From the NCBI GenBank assembly GCA_030704615.1, contig CM060733.1, forward strand, positions 5,830,001-5,890,000: DNA of 60,000 bases, written 5' to 3'. Within the stretch, counting starts at the first letter, position 1. Each line of letters begins with the position of its first letter. A program made the position numbers and the translations under genes. The notes under the pieces are model-generated. The model made no database searches and had not been told where the DNA came from. It was given only the letters and a program-made list of their open reading frames with translations. Positions 40,055-50,365 of this stretch are shown in pieces. This DNA comes from Takakia lepidozioides (Eukaryota > Streptophyta > Takakiopsida > Takakiales > Takakiaceae).

Positions 40055-41154
40055 ATGAACGTGACCCGGTTAGGCTGCACCCCTTATCACAACATTTGCT
40101 CATGTCTCCAATGCCCTCATCCCGCACACATGCTGGCCATAGCTTGCAAGATTCAGCGTGTTCCTTGAGACAACATCTCGTTCAGCCATGTTATCAAACT
40201 CTCCCTTCGCAACTTCATAGGTCTCCAAAGCCTCCATCCCACGTCCCTGCTATGCATACCCTGCAAGCATCGCACTCCACGACACTACATCTCGGCAAAA
40301 CAGGCTGAAATAGCTTGAAGAAGAAGGTGCCCTCACCACATTGTCCTCTACCTTGTGTCATGACCCATTGCGGATTAGACTGACCATGAACCCAAGAAGA
40401 CCTCTTGTGCGTGCTGCTTGTATCTGTAGTCAGGTAATGTGGGATTGGTTTGTAAGAACCACCACGGTGCAGCTGAGCGGGCAGAGATTAAAATATGGGT
40501 TGCTAAGACCAAGCTGATTCCCCCAAGAACCTTGTGATCATCAGGAAGAATACCAAATCATGGTACAAAGGGGAGCCAAGAGCCCACATTTGCACATAAT
40601 GCGCCCTTGACACCATAAACGCTTGCAACAACAGGACATGGGCCTCGATTTGGTCTTCGTCCTTCTCGCATCACTTGCTCGTCTCTCTCTCAAGCCTCCA
40701 TCCCTCTCCCAACACTTAGACAAATTCAGGCAAAGGACAAAGTTACTCTTCCACCCTTAGATCACTTTACATCCGACGATTAGAACAATCTCTACGAGCC
40801 ACACAAGCCCTAAAATACATTAAAATATTCCACGTCATGATCCATGTGGAGCACTTATAAAAATTCCATTTTTGAATAGGGTGTGCAATGAATGCCTAGT
40901 TGTTAAGAGTCGTTCTCTAGTGCTTAAAACCACTTGTAATTGCTGTTTTTTTTTTTTTAAACAATTTACATAATTGAATTAAATCACCGCGAATATTGCG
41001 CCGACTGCGGAGTCATTGATGCAACTTCTATCCGCCATTAGAAATACGAATTTATCCGTTACGACTGTACAGTAGTAACAAACATCTCAAAGTTGTTCCC
41101 TCAGTGGTTTTGGACATGCAGTCGATTCGGAAAAGACACGAATGCTTCTAGTGA
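39968..41154 (-). repeat. Duplicated block B, near-identical to 32121-33311
   Basis: Same content and same right end (gaatgcttctag) as block A. At about 40944-40965 the poly-A tract of A appears as poly-T, as if a small hairpin had flipped. The RT of copy 2 resumes immediately after it. Confidence 0.85.
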
Positions 41155-42381
41155 GGGTCAAGAGATCCGTATTGAGTTGGCCACTGACACGCCAATCTTT
41201 CGGAGACCCTATAGATACAGTGACATGGAGAGGTCTTTGATTCAGATGAGGACTCAAGATCTCTGGGAGGCAGGTTTGGTGGAGCTCTTTGGTGGAGAGT
41301 ATGCTTCAGCCACAGTGATGCCAGCCAAGAAGGATGTCTATGGCAATTGGACGGAGAGACGTATGTGCGGTGATTATCGGCCTGTAAATCGTCAGACCAA
41401 GTCCGATAAGTATGCCATGCCAACACTAGAGGAGATCTTTGATGCCATCGGGCATGCTAAGGTCTTTAGCACTTTGGATTTCCGATCCGGATATCACCAG
41501 TTGCCAATCAAGGAGGCGGACAAGCAGAAGACGACATTCTGGGGGATCAATGAGCACGGCAATGATTGCCTATATCAGTGGCGGTTCTTACCATTTGGGC
41601 TTAAAAATGCTCCTGCAGAGTTTCAGAGAGTCATGGATAGGATTCTAGCAGGGGTGGACTTTGCTCGGTGCTACATAGATGACATCATCATCTTTAGTGT
41701 TACGATGGAGGAGCATGAGAGACACCTTCAGGTGGTATTGGAGCACTTGAGAGCGCACGGATTGAGTTGCATCCGGGGAAGTGCAAGTTTTTCCACAACC
41801 AGATTGAGTATCTGGGTCACATGATATATCTTGGAGGATTGGGGGTACAGCAGACTAAGGTAGAGGCCATTGCACAAATTCCACGCCCCACGGATGTGAG
41901 CCGAGTTCGAGCTTTCATGGGGTTGGCAAACTATTATAGACGGTTTGTCAAGGGATTTAGTACCATTGCAAAGGCTCTAACCAAGCTGACCAAGATGGAC
42001 CAGGAGTGGCAGTGGGAAGATGAGCAGGAACGAGCTTTTCAAGAGCTCAAGGCGAGGTTGACCTCGACGCCTATCCTGAGACGACCTATCAGGGGGCGTC
42101 CCTTTCAGCTGCATACGGATTGGAGCATGCTGGGGCTTGGAGCGGTGCTCACACAGCTGGATGATGAGGGAAGAGAGTTTGTAGTGGCTTATGCTAGCCG
42201 CTCGAACAACGCTGCAGAGGCTAAGTACAGCTCATATGAGGGAGAGTGCTTAGCTGCAGTGTGGGCCGTGGCACACTTCAGGTGCTATCTATACGGCAAT
42301 CTTTTCACCCTTGTCACGGATCACCAGCCACTCAAGTGGTTGATGGAGTCAGACAAGCTTACGGGGAAGCTTGCACGGTGA
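41155..42381 (+). pseudogene. RT and RNase H of copy 2
   Basis: Begins at the position equal to 22043 in copy 1. All RT motifs are kept, including CYIDDIIIFS. One base is lost near 41765 (attgag against attgaag in copy 1), shifting the frame. The RNase H segment is intact where copy 1 is frameshifted (PFQLHTDWSMLGLGAVLTQL). A Trp codon is TGA at 42379-42381 (TGG in copy 1). Confidence 0.9.
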
Positions 42382-42384
42382 GCA

Positions 42385-42918
42385 TTCATACTCCAGGAGT
42401 ATGACTTTCAGGTTGTGCATCGACCGGGTTTGGTCAATCGGGATGCGGATGGATTGAGTCGCAATCCATGCATGAGCCAGCAGGATGATACTAGAGCTCG
42501 GTGGCATGGTGAGATGGACGAGGAGATGGTGCCGGGATGGCACGCATCTGCATTTTTGTGTATCTTGGCATCGGGAGGTCAGATTGGACCTACAACAGGG
42601 ATGACTGTAGACGGAGTGTCTGAGGACCCTGAGGCTAGTGATGAGCCAGGTGGTGCCAGAGATATACATGAGGATTCGGCTGTGTTGGACTACCTCCGCA
42701 CGGCAGACACGGCAGCCACTGTGACTGCCAAGGAGAGGGATCGGATCCTGCAACAAGCCAAGAGGTTCAAGTGGGAGGGGATACACCTACTTCGAGTGTG
42801 GGAGGATGGTCGGGTGAGGATTGTGCCTCACCCCACACAACGTGCATGGTTAGTGCGGCATGCCCATGAGGAGTTGGGGCATTTTGGAGTGCGACGCACT
42901 CACAGTTTACTGCAAGAT
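42385..42918 (+). pseudogene. Linker and first half of the integrase zinc finger, copy 2
   Basis: Continues from RNase H after the TGA: VVHRPGLVN-type sequence to RHAHEELGHFGVRRTHSLL, with the two zinc-finger His residues. It then breaks at an insertion before the Cys pair. Confidence 0.85.
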
Positions 42919-43195
42919 CATTAGACTTAGATGACTTAGATGACAGTGGACACTTGTGCCAACGACACAAGCTACCCTAGAGATTGCACTTGGGCCTCAC
43001 TTAGGAGACGCACTAGCATACATATGAGATCTTGCACTTGGGCTTAGACGACACTGGGCATTTGGGCCAACGGCACAAGCTACCCTGGAGGTCGCATTTG
43101 AGCCTCCACATAGGAGACACACTTTGATATATAGGAGATAGCACTTGGACATATCAAGGGAAGGTCTCCGGTTCAAATCTGGTCGCAGGCTGTGT
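42919..43195 (+). mobile_element. Small insertion in copy 2 integrase, tRNA-like (possible SINE)
   Basis: About 277 bp with no counterpart in copy 1. It holds an imperfect duplication of about 115 bp (both halves contain GACACTTGTGCCAACGACAC-type sequence followed by aagctaccct). Its right part contains GGTTCAAATCT (about 43168-43178), matching the tRNA B box, with an A-box-like TAGCACTTGG about 30 bases upstream. This suggests a tRNA-derived SINE remnant. No poly-A tail or target duplication is clear. Confidence 0.4.
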
Positions 43196-44382
43196 GGAAT
43201 TGGTGGCGTGGTATGCATACAGAGGTGCAACAGTTCGTGGCTAGGTGCATGGTGTGTGACAGGGTGCGTGCTTCATTCAACACCCCTACACCACAGTTGC
43301 ATCATTTACCAATCATGGGATTGGGCTATAGGTGGAGTCTTGACTTCGCAGGACCGTTGCCACTGACTATGCGCCACCACAGATATGTGTTGGTGATGGT
43401 GGAGCACTTCTCCAAGTGGATTGAGTTGGTTCCATTGCCTGACAAAGCTAGTGAGGGGGCTGCGTATGCATTCTTGGATCGTGTGCTTAGCCGATTTGGT
43501 GCTCCAGCTGAGGTACTCACGGACCAAGGGAGAGAGTTCTTGGGGGAGTTTCAGGCTTTGTGTGATAAAGCCTTGATAGACCACCGCACCACTTCTCGGG
43601 ATCATCCTGAGGCCGATGGCTTGGCAAAGAGAGTTGTTCAGACGGTGAAGAGGGGTTTGCGCAAGTATGGCTTGCAGAAGGGACACCTAGGAGATTGGGA
43701 TCTTCAGGTTCCTTGGTTAGCCATGGGCTACAGGTTCAACAAACAAGCATCACTTGCCTCCTTCTCACCATATTTCCTTCTTTTTGGCCGAGAGCCGGAT
43801 TTGCCTGCAGCCATTCGTAGGGACACTGCTCAAGTCCTTAACCTTGATGATCCGGACGTGTGGGTACGTGCATGTGATTAGCATGCAGAGTTGTTCAAGA
43901 AAGTCATGCCCATGGCTTTTGAGAACCTTGCCATTGCGCAGCACCGTGATACGTTGAGGTATGCCACAATACGTGGTGGAGAATATCGTCCTGGGGTTCG
44001 GAGGTTTAGCCCTGGTGACTATGTTTATTTGCAGCAGACTGCTCCTACGACTCTGGATGTTACTGCAGGGCATGTTATTCTGAGGGTTCGAGAGGTGTTG
44101 CCCTCAGGGGTCCTAATCTTGGAGGGTCGGGATGGCATGATTTGGAAGGACTATGTGCGTAATTGTGCGCCATGTCACTTTCCCAATGTCGATGACAGAG
44201 TTGACCCAAACTTGGCAGTGGTACCTGCAGGTTTGAGGTGCATGCTCTGTGGGTCTGCCAAAGGGGCAGCCACCATGCTGGTGTGTGATCGATGCTCAAG
44301 GGGTTGGCATATGGGATGCTTGACACCACCTCTTGAGAAGGTTCTTGACGGAGATTGGTTGTGTCCACACTGCTTGGGATAG
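43196..44382 (+). pseudogene. Integrase and PHD finger of copy 2
   Basis: Resumes with WWRGMHTEVQQFVARCMVCD, the two catalytic Asp (SLDFAGP, LTDQGREF) and the third position changed to Lys in ADGLAKRVV (codon 43627-43629; Glu in copy 1). A TAG at 43879-43881 replaces CAG. The frame continues to a PHD finger at 44239-44373 with all eight zinc ligands kept, while flanking residues differ (for example EKVLDGDWLCPHC against EMVPDGDWLCPHC). Confidence 0.9.
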
Positions 44383-44627
44383 TGGCAGTGGACATGACTG
44401 GAGGCAGCTAACAAGACATGGGAGGCCAAGCTCATAGGAGTCAATACATGAGATCCCAAGCTCAAGTTCACAGATTGCAAGACGGCGACTAACGATGGGG
44501 CAACTCTTGCACCCGGCCTCTTGATCTATCGAGTTTGAGTGTAGTAGGGATAGTGGTGGAGGACTTAGTGAGGCTATGGTCACTATCACATCTTGTGGCT
44601 ACCTGGACTTAGATGGACCTAAGCACC

Positions 44628-44830
44628 AGCTAGGGGGGCGATTATGTGGACTAGTGACTGCCATAGTGGGCAGCATAGTGGCAGCCTAGTGACTGACTAG
44701 TTGTAGCCTAGTGGTTGGACTAGTGGCTGGACTAGTGGTGGACTAGTGGTATACTAGTGTGTGGTGTGCACATGTGTTGTGTGGTTTTGGACAGCGATGT
44801 AGTTGTGTAGCGATATATATGCACACAACA
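44628..44830 (+). repeat. Polypurine tract and LTR-like end of copy 2
   Basis: The tract ccagctaggggggcgat matches copy 1. An LTR-like unit follows from TGTGGACTAG (about 44645) to GCACACAACA (44830). Its last 60 bases match the 85-bp unit at 25256 (ggacagcgatgtagttgtgt). Its first 120 bases are an irregular ACTAGTGG repeat not seen in copy 1. Confidence 0.6.
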
Positions 44831-45849
44831 TATAGGTCATTGAGGTACATAGAGAAGTCACTTGAAATAAAGTAAGTCATCTTTGAATTCGAAGTCGTTT
44901 GTAACATGTGGGTTGTCTCGAGATCGATTTAGTTGACTTCGTAGTGTCGTAGCAAATTGGTCGCTCTTCAGTGCTTCCTGAATCTCCTTTATGATCTCTG
45001 CATCGTCATAGGTGGACATAGATAACATATTCAATTGGAGATTTGCTGGTTTCAAGATGATGGATTTCTGTTGGTCGAAAGTTGCCTCCCATTTTTTCAG
45101 CGCAAGATACGATCGTCGAGAAACATCATCGGGTGTCTCTTGAAGATGTCCGGGGCGATAGGTAATAACAAAATCAAACCTTGCTAGTGACATACCCCAT
45201 CTTGCTTGACGTCGATTCAAAACATGAGCACTCATAAAATATTCGAGGTTTATGTGATCGGTGTAGACAGTGATCTGATGTTTAGCTCCCTTCAATAGAT
45301 AACGCCAATCCTCAAAAACATCGATGATCGCTAGAAGTTCTTTGACATGGATTTCACAATTGATCTCTGTAGCGAAAAATTTGCGAGAACGAAAACCAAC
45401 GGTCATCCGTACTGTATTGAGAGAGTATAGCGCCAAGTGCAAAGTTCGATGCATCTGCTTCCAAAAAGAATGGTTTAGATGGGACTGCATGTTCCAGTAT
45501 TGGAGCCGTTGTGAATGCTTACTTCAGCCTTTCAAATGCCTGGTCAGCCTTCTCGTCCCATACAAATTTGTCCTTCCCTGTGAGTCGTGTCAATGGTGCA
45601 GCAATTTTGGAGTAGTCCTTGATGAAGATTCTATAAATCCCAGAAAACATTGTACATCTCGGACCGAAGTTGGTTTAATCCACTCGATGATGGTTTGTAT
45701 TTTCTTCTGATCCATAAACACGCCTTTGTCGGAAATAATGTAGCCCAGAAATTCGACCTCAGATTGAAGGAAAAAACATTTTTCCAACTTGACATATAGT
45801 CCTCTTTCTCTTAATTTATTAAGGACAAGGCGTACATGGCAGCCATGTT
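44831..45849 (-). pseudogene. Old gypsy fragment: RT end, RNase H and linker (left half)
   Basis: Minus-strand pieces encode LRERGLYVKLEKCFF and VEFLGYIISDKGVFMD (RT connection) and VYTDHINLEYFMSAHVLNRR followed by ARFDFVITYRPG (RNase H end). This form resembles Tcn1-like chromoviruses, which I recall from fungi, mosses and lycophytes. The fragment is broken by frameshifts and ends at the junction with the 45850 element; its other half lies at 56157-56430. Confidence 0.85.
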
Positions 45850-47351
45850 TGTAGTGTGAATGCACGGGAGTGACATTACATTTTGGCTTCACCGTTAAGA
45901 CCCTGCATCACTATAATGGGAGGGCCCTGATACCAACTGCAAGAGGGATATATCCCTCCATACAGGTAATTTTGTGGGCATACTGTACTCATGCGTTGCC
46001 AAAATAAAAATGGCTAAGTCGTGACCATGCATTTTTCATCCATGCGATGAACGTTTTCGTCACTGATGCTCAACCTAAAAATCGCGAGGAAAGAAGAACG
46101 AAGAGGAAGATGACGGGCGATTCGTAGCAGCTGCCGCGAGCTGTGGTGTTGACAGGGCAGTCTGTGTTGAGAGGTTGTACCTGCGCTGTGGGACTTCGCT
46201 TGGTTTAGATGGCAGCATTAAGTGCCTCTGCTTGGTATTCTGTGTAAAGGGAAGCGGTGCCGTCTTTCTCGTTGTGATGATCAATTCATGGAGATAGGAG
46301 CATGTAAGGAGAGCGGCGCACCACCGCTGCCGCCACTGTCTTGAAGATGACAGTTATGGGCAGATGAGCAAGCAAGGAGAACGGCCACCTGCTAGAAGCA
46401 CAAGGAAGAGAATCTGAGCACAATCAATGGAGGCGATAAGGCATGTGGAGTGCTGGCTGGATGGCAACACAGGTTATCTGTAATCAGGCTTCTAGCTGCT
46501 TTTTGTCTTCTTGCTATAGGTCCATTTCAGTTCTTAAAGAGCTACATGCATAGAAGAATAGAGCAATTTAGTTGGCAAACCACAGGATGCTCCATAGGAT
46601 GATGAGGAGACATCATGGCATGATAAACTCTGGAATCAAGACAAGGAGAAAAGGTTGTGGTGGCTGCTGACAGATGATGGTGAGGTGCCATCTGGGCAGG
46701 CTGACCCACCGCTTCACTGGAGGATAAAAACAGATAAGTTGGTAGACTGTGGGCTTCTTCTTTTGGGCGGACTTAGAAATCGCTTTTGGTAGATTTAGGA
46801 CTGCCCTTTTTGTTGAAAGGAAAGGGTGGAGACATGTGATAGAGGAAAGGTTTTTGGAAATGGAATGGAGACTCTGGACTTCAAACCAGAACATGGAAGG
46901 AATGGATACACCTGCTGTCGTAGTGTCAGTAAGAAAAATGAGTGAAGAGAGAGAGAGAGAGACTGTTGTCACAGAAAACAGAATGGTCACTGTTGTCTTC
47001 ATTCTTGTTCTTGTTTCAGTGTTGTAAACCTGCACACAATGTTGCTGGGGGGTAGTGATACACTGGACCCAATGTAGATATAGCTTGTTTGCTTGGAGAG
47101 ATAATTGAGGGTTAGCTGGAACTGTATGAAAACACAAAAGGGATAAGGTGTGATTTCAGCATTGTATCAGGATATGAACGACTTAAGCCCTTTTGTTGAA
47201 AGGAAAAGAGAGATGTTGGGGTATTCAGGTTGAATCTGAAGAAGGGATGAGAAAGAGAACGCTCCTTTCCTTTGCCCTAATACTTCAACAGGGACGAGTA
47301 GGAGGAGTACAGATTTAGGATTAACCAGAAGGGGATTCACGCCCCTTCTTT
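45850..47351 (+). repeat. 5' LTR (about 1.50 kb)
   Basis: Begins TGTAGTGTGAATGCACGGG. It matches the 3' LTR to within about 1 percent but lacks about 708 bp present there (junction near 47252) and lacks the terminal CACACTACA next to the primer site. Short open frames inside (for example 46613-47137, minus) occur in both LTRs only because the LTRs are near-identical. Confidence 0.9.
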
Positions 47352-47363
47352 TGGTATCAGAGC
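47352..47363 (+). promoter_or_regulatory. Primer-binding site, tRNA-iMet
   Basis: TGGTATCAGAGC directly follows the 5' LTR, complementary to the initiator tRNA 3' end. Confidence 0.95.
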
Positions 47364-47408
47364 TGATGTTAAATCTTGATTTCTACTAGCTAGGGATCTT
47401 GACTGGTA

Positions 47409-47732
47409 TTGGATGGTTTGATGGCAGGAAGAGACCACACACTGATTCCTGATGAACCAAGCATTGGAGATGTGCTGATTTGCTTCAGCAGACGCACACC
47501 AAATGCACACGCAGACCCTTGTTTGTACTTCTTCAACCCTGCTTGGAGAATAACGAATGGTGATTTATGTCTTAGAGTGATACATACTGGTGGAAGAACA
47601 ACCATAGCACTTTGGATAAGAGAGTTAGGAAGGTGGGTGAAGATAAATACCATGGCACGAGAGGTGACATGGGGAGGTAGAGTAGAGATGTTGCGAAATG
47701 GTCAGTGGGAGTGGTATAGAGGTCAACATTAA
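47409..47732 (+). CDS. Short ORF between primer site and gag, unknown
   Basis: 107 codons (LIPDEPSIGDVLICFSRR, then CLYFFNPAWRITNGDLCLRV). It lies in a different frame from gag and about 30 bases before it. Not recognised. It may be a leader-encoded peptide or an N-terminal Gag part cut off by a lesion. Confidence 0.35.
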   Translation: MDGLMAGRDHTLIPDEPSIGDVLICFSRRTPNAHADPCLYFFNPAWRITNGDLCLRVIHTGGRTTIALWIRELGRWVKINTMAREVTWGGRVEMLRNGQWEWYRGQH

Positions 47733-47764
47733 GGGAGTTGCAGGAAAATTAGAGTCAGAATTAG

Positions 47765-50365
47765 GTGTTGAAACAGTTTGAACTTCGACTAGAGTATAGA
47801 AGAATGACCAGTCCAACTAGCATAGATGTGCCTTATCATGGGAGGAATAGTGAGGATGTGAATGACTGGCTGGAAAGAATTCAGATGGAGGCAGATGTAA
47901 GGGATTTAAATGAGGACAAAACTTTCAAAGTAGCAAGGCTCAACCTGAGAGCCAAGGCTGATGAATGGTACCGCAAACAAAACCCTAGGCCAGACAACTG
48001 GGAAGATTTCAGGGCAGCCATTTCAGCCAAGTTTGGTATCATTGACTTGGCAGAAATCAGGCTAAGAATGGATACCATCAAACAGGAGAGTAGACAAAAG
48101 GTTCAAACATACTTCGATAGGTTGAACCGGTTATTTATAAGAAGTGGGGCGTCTGATTTGGAACAGAGGCGTAGATTTGCAGCAGGTTTGAGACCAGAAA
48201 TAGCAAGAGTAATGCTGGGCAGGCGCTTCCTTGATGTAGAGGAAGCACTTGACACAGCCATTGAGATTGAAAGGGGCCTGGGAAAGTTAGGGGAAATACC
48301 TCTAGAGCCATTGGAAGGAGATGATACAGATGAGTCAGTTGTGTTTGTTAACCCTGTGGACAGAAGACTTGATCAGCTGAACACTACCCTACAGAAGTAC
48401 TTTGATAGGGGACCAGTCATAGGAGAAAGCTCGGGATCTAGAACACCACCTCGTGTTCGCCTTTGTAATGTTTGTCACAAAGAAGGTCACATAGCTGCAT
48501 ATTGTCCTGAAGGAAGAACCCCAGCTAAGTGTGACAAATGTCACCGGTTCGGGCATTCCACGGAAATGTGTGGTGTGAGATGCAACTTTTGCAAGCTACT
48601 CGGGCATACGGAGAGTGAGTGCAGTAGAAAACTCGACCAGACTATGAGGGGAACTCCGGGAACTAACTTTGTAGATGTGTTCTATGATGATGAGGATGAT
48701 GTACTCGCAGAAATGACAAATCTGATGTCACAAAATAGTATCAATGAAGTCAGACTTCCAAGGACACGTATCCCTGTCCAGAGTCCGATTGTTGAACCTA
48801 CAGGGTCACCAGAAAGGAATAGTGAGAGCAGTGAACAGCCAAGCAGGACCAAGGGTGAAATCTACCCAAAGAACAATTTCAAGACTGCCATAGAAGGAGG
48901 TACGAAATCTAGAATCTTGAACCACTTCTACAAAGGGAGAATCTCGTTGTCTCCCATGGATCTAATCATGACTGTGCCCGGAGAGCTAGACAAATTGAAA
49001 GGGCTGGTCAAAGTGGTGGAAAGGGCAATGGTACAACAAAGGGAGACAACTCACAGTGTAGAAGTTGTGAGGGATGTACCAAGACCTTTGTACTCAGCAC
49101 ACGCTGAACCCACAATCTCATATGCTTATACTGGTAAAGTAAAGGCACTTCATGTGATGATTACAATGGGAGATTACCAAGTATTAGGCCAGATTGACAC
49201 AGGTGCCATGTTCTCAGTAATATCCGCGAGTACTGTAAGGGATCTTGGTCTGATGGGATCTGTCATTACTAGTAAGGATGTAAATTACAGAGTAGCCTCT
49301 GGTGCTCTTGAGACTGCAATGGGCAGACTTGAGGACATCAAGGTCAAAGTAGGAGAGCTGACCAATCGTTTGTCCTTTATGGTGGTGAACACGGATACAT
49401 ATCACATGCTGCTGGGATTAGACTTTCTCAAAAAGTTTGGTGCTGTAGTTGATACCGAAGCTGAAACAATTCGAGTGCGCTATGGGCCAGGAAAGGATTT
49501 TGCTCACTTCCCTTTGCACACCATAAATTATAATGAGCCTGCAGTTACCAAAACGGCCTACCATAGAGGGGTCGAGAGCAGAGTGCGGTATGCAGGCAGT
49601 ACGTCTGCAGGTAATGTCTTAACCCTGACGTCAGATGAACAGTACTTAGGCTTGTGGGAGAAGAAAAGAAAACCAGAGGAAGAATATGAGGACACGGAGG
49701 AATCATCCTCAGGTTCTGACACCTCTCAATATGATAAAGGTGAGGAGATGGGAGGCTCTGAGGAGAGTAAGGAGGTAGAAACAGCACTGAGGGATGTTGA
49801 GGAAATAATAGACGATGTCAACCTAGGGGAGGACTTGTTCGAGGACCAAGGGATGTCTGAACTCCTTCAGGAAGAGACCCATAAAAGCATGGCTGCTGCC
49901 ATAATACAGGAAGCTTACCAGAAAGCTTGGAATGGTGAACTAGGGAACAACAACCTAGAAATAGAGGATGACTTCCATGATTGGAATCAGGTTGTCACAC
50001 AAGAGGAAGGACAGAGAATGGCTAACTCTGTGAGCCAGGTGGAGGGAAAGAGTTGGGAACCCAGTCAAAAGGAAGAAATGGAGAGTCGTTGGAGAAGTCT
50101 GAAATCCAGACTGCACATCAACCCAGAACTGGCCCCAGAACATAGGATAGAGCTGGAGCAAGAGCTGAAAGCAAGCCAGGAATGTTTTGCTCTTAGCAAG
50201 GCTGACTTGGGATACTGCAATGAGGTGGAACACACAATTGACACACAAGGTTTTCCCCCTTGCAGAAGTCGTCCCAGCCGCCTATCAGAGTGGGAGGAAA
50301 ACGAGGTCCAAGGACAAATTGAGACTTTGATCTCACAAGGCAAGATGAGAGAGAGTAGCTCATAA
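47765..50365 (+). CDS. gag-pro: Gag-protease of the complete element
   Basis: 866 codons. Residues 30-170 are the capsid-type domain (DVNDWLERIQMEADVRDLNE, RLNLRAKADEWYRK, KFGIIDLAEIRLRMDT). Three CCHC knuckles follow: CNVCHKEGHIAAYC (234-247), CDKCHRFGHSTEMC (256-269), CNFCKLLGHTESEC (273-286). The retropepsin has GQIDTGAMFSVIS (DTG at 478-480) and LLGLDFLKKFGA as the second conserved block. An acidic linker leads to the RT N-terminus. A TAA at 50363-50365 stops it, after which the same frame continues into the RT, so this is probably a lesion in a Gag-Pol fusion. The first Met is not certain. Confidence 0.9.
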   Translation: MLKQFELRLEYRRMTSPTSIDVPYHGRNSEDVNDWLERIQMEADVRDLNEDKTFKVARLNLRAKADEWYRKQNPRPDNWEDFRAAISAKFGIIDLAEIRLRMDTIKQESRQKVQTYFDRLNRLFIRSGASDLEQRRRFAAGLRPEIARVMLGRRFLDVEEALDTAIEIERGLGKLGEIPLEPLEGDDTDESVVFVNPVDRRLDQLNTTLQKYFDRGPVIGESSGSRTPPRVRLCNVCHKEGHIAAYCPEGRTPAKCDKCHRFGHSTEMCGVRCNFCKLLGHTESECSRKLDQTMRGTPGTNFVDVFYDDEDDVLAEMTNLMSQNSINEVRLPRTRIPVQSPIVEPTGSPERNSESSEQPSRTKGEIYPKNNFKTAIEGGTKSRILNHFYKGRISLSPMDLIMTVPGELDKLKGLVKVVERAMVQQRETTHSVEVVRDVPRPLYSAHAEPTISYAYTGKVKALHVMITMGDYQVLGQIDTGAMFSVISASTVRDLGLMGSVITSKDVNYRVASGALETAMGRLEDIKVKVGELTNRLSFMVVNTDTYHMLLGLDFLKKFGAVVDTEAETIRVRYGPGKDFAHFPLHTINYNEPAVTKTAYHRGVESRVRYAGSTSAGNVLTLTSDEQYLGLWEKKRKPEEEYEDTEESSSGSDTSQYDKGEEMGGSEESKEVETALRDVEEIIDDVNLGEDLFEDQGMSELLQEETHKSMAAAIIQEAYQKAWNGELGNNNLEIEDDFHDWNQVVTQEEGQRMANSVSQVEGKSWEPSQKEEMESRWRSLKSRLHINPELAPEHRIELEQELKASQECFALSKADLGYCNEVEHTIDTQGFPPCRSRPSRLSEWEENEVQGQIETLISQGKMRESSS

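Larger units (their letters stand above)
34045..44830 (+). mobile_element. Copy 2 of the methyltransferase/PHD gypsy element, interrupted
   Basis: Homology to copy 1 covers 34045-36165 (leader to the methyltransferase start), 41155-42918 (RT to integrase zinc finger) and 43196-44830 (integrase, PHD finger, 3' end). A 5-kb foreign block (36166-41154) replaces about 1.15 kb of the element, including the catalytic part of the methyltransferase. A 0.28-kb insertion splits the integrase. There is a large internal deletion in gag. Confidence 0.9.

Noticed and set aside
43140-43200. A functional tRNA gene
   Set aside because: Only B-box-like and weak A-box-like motifs are present; no cloverleaf with acceptor and anticodon stems can be drawn.
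46613-47137. 174-codon minus-strand ORF inside the 5' LTR, repeated at 54705-55223
   Set aside because: Its conservation between LTRs only reflects that LTRs are copies of each other; no motif supports a protein.
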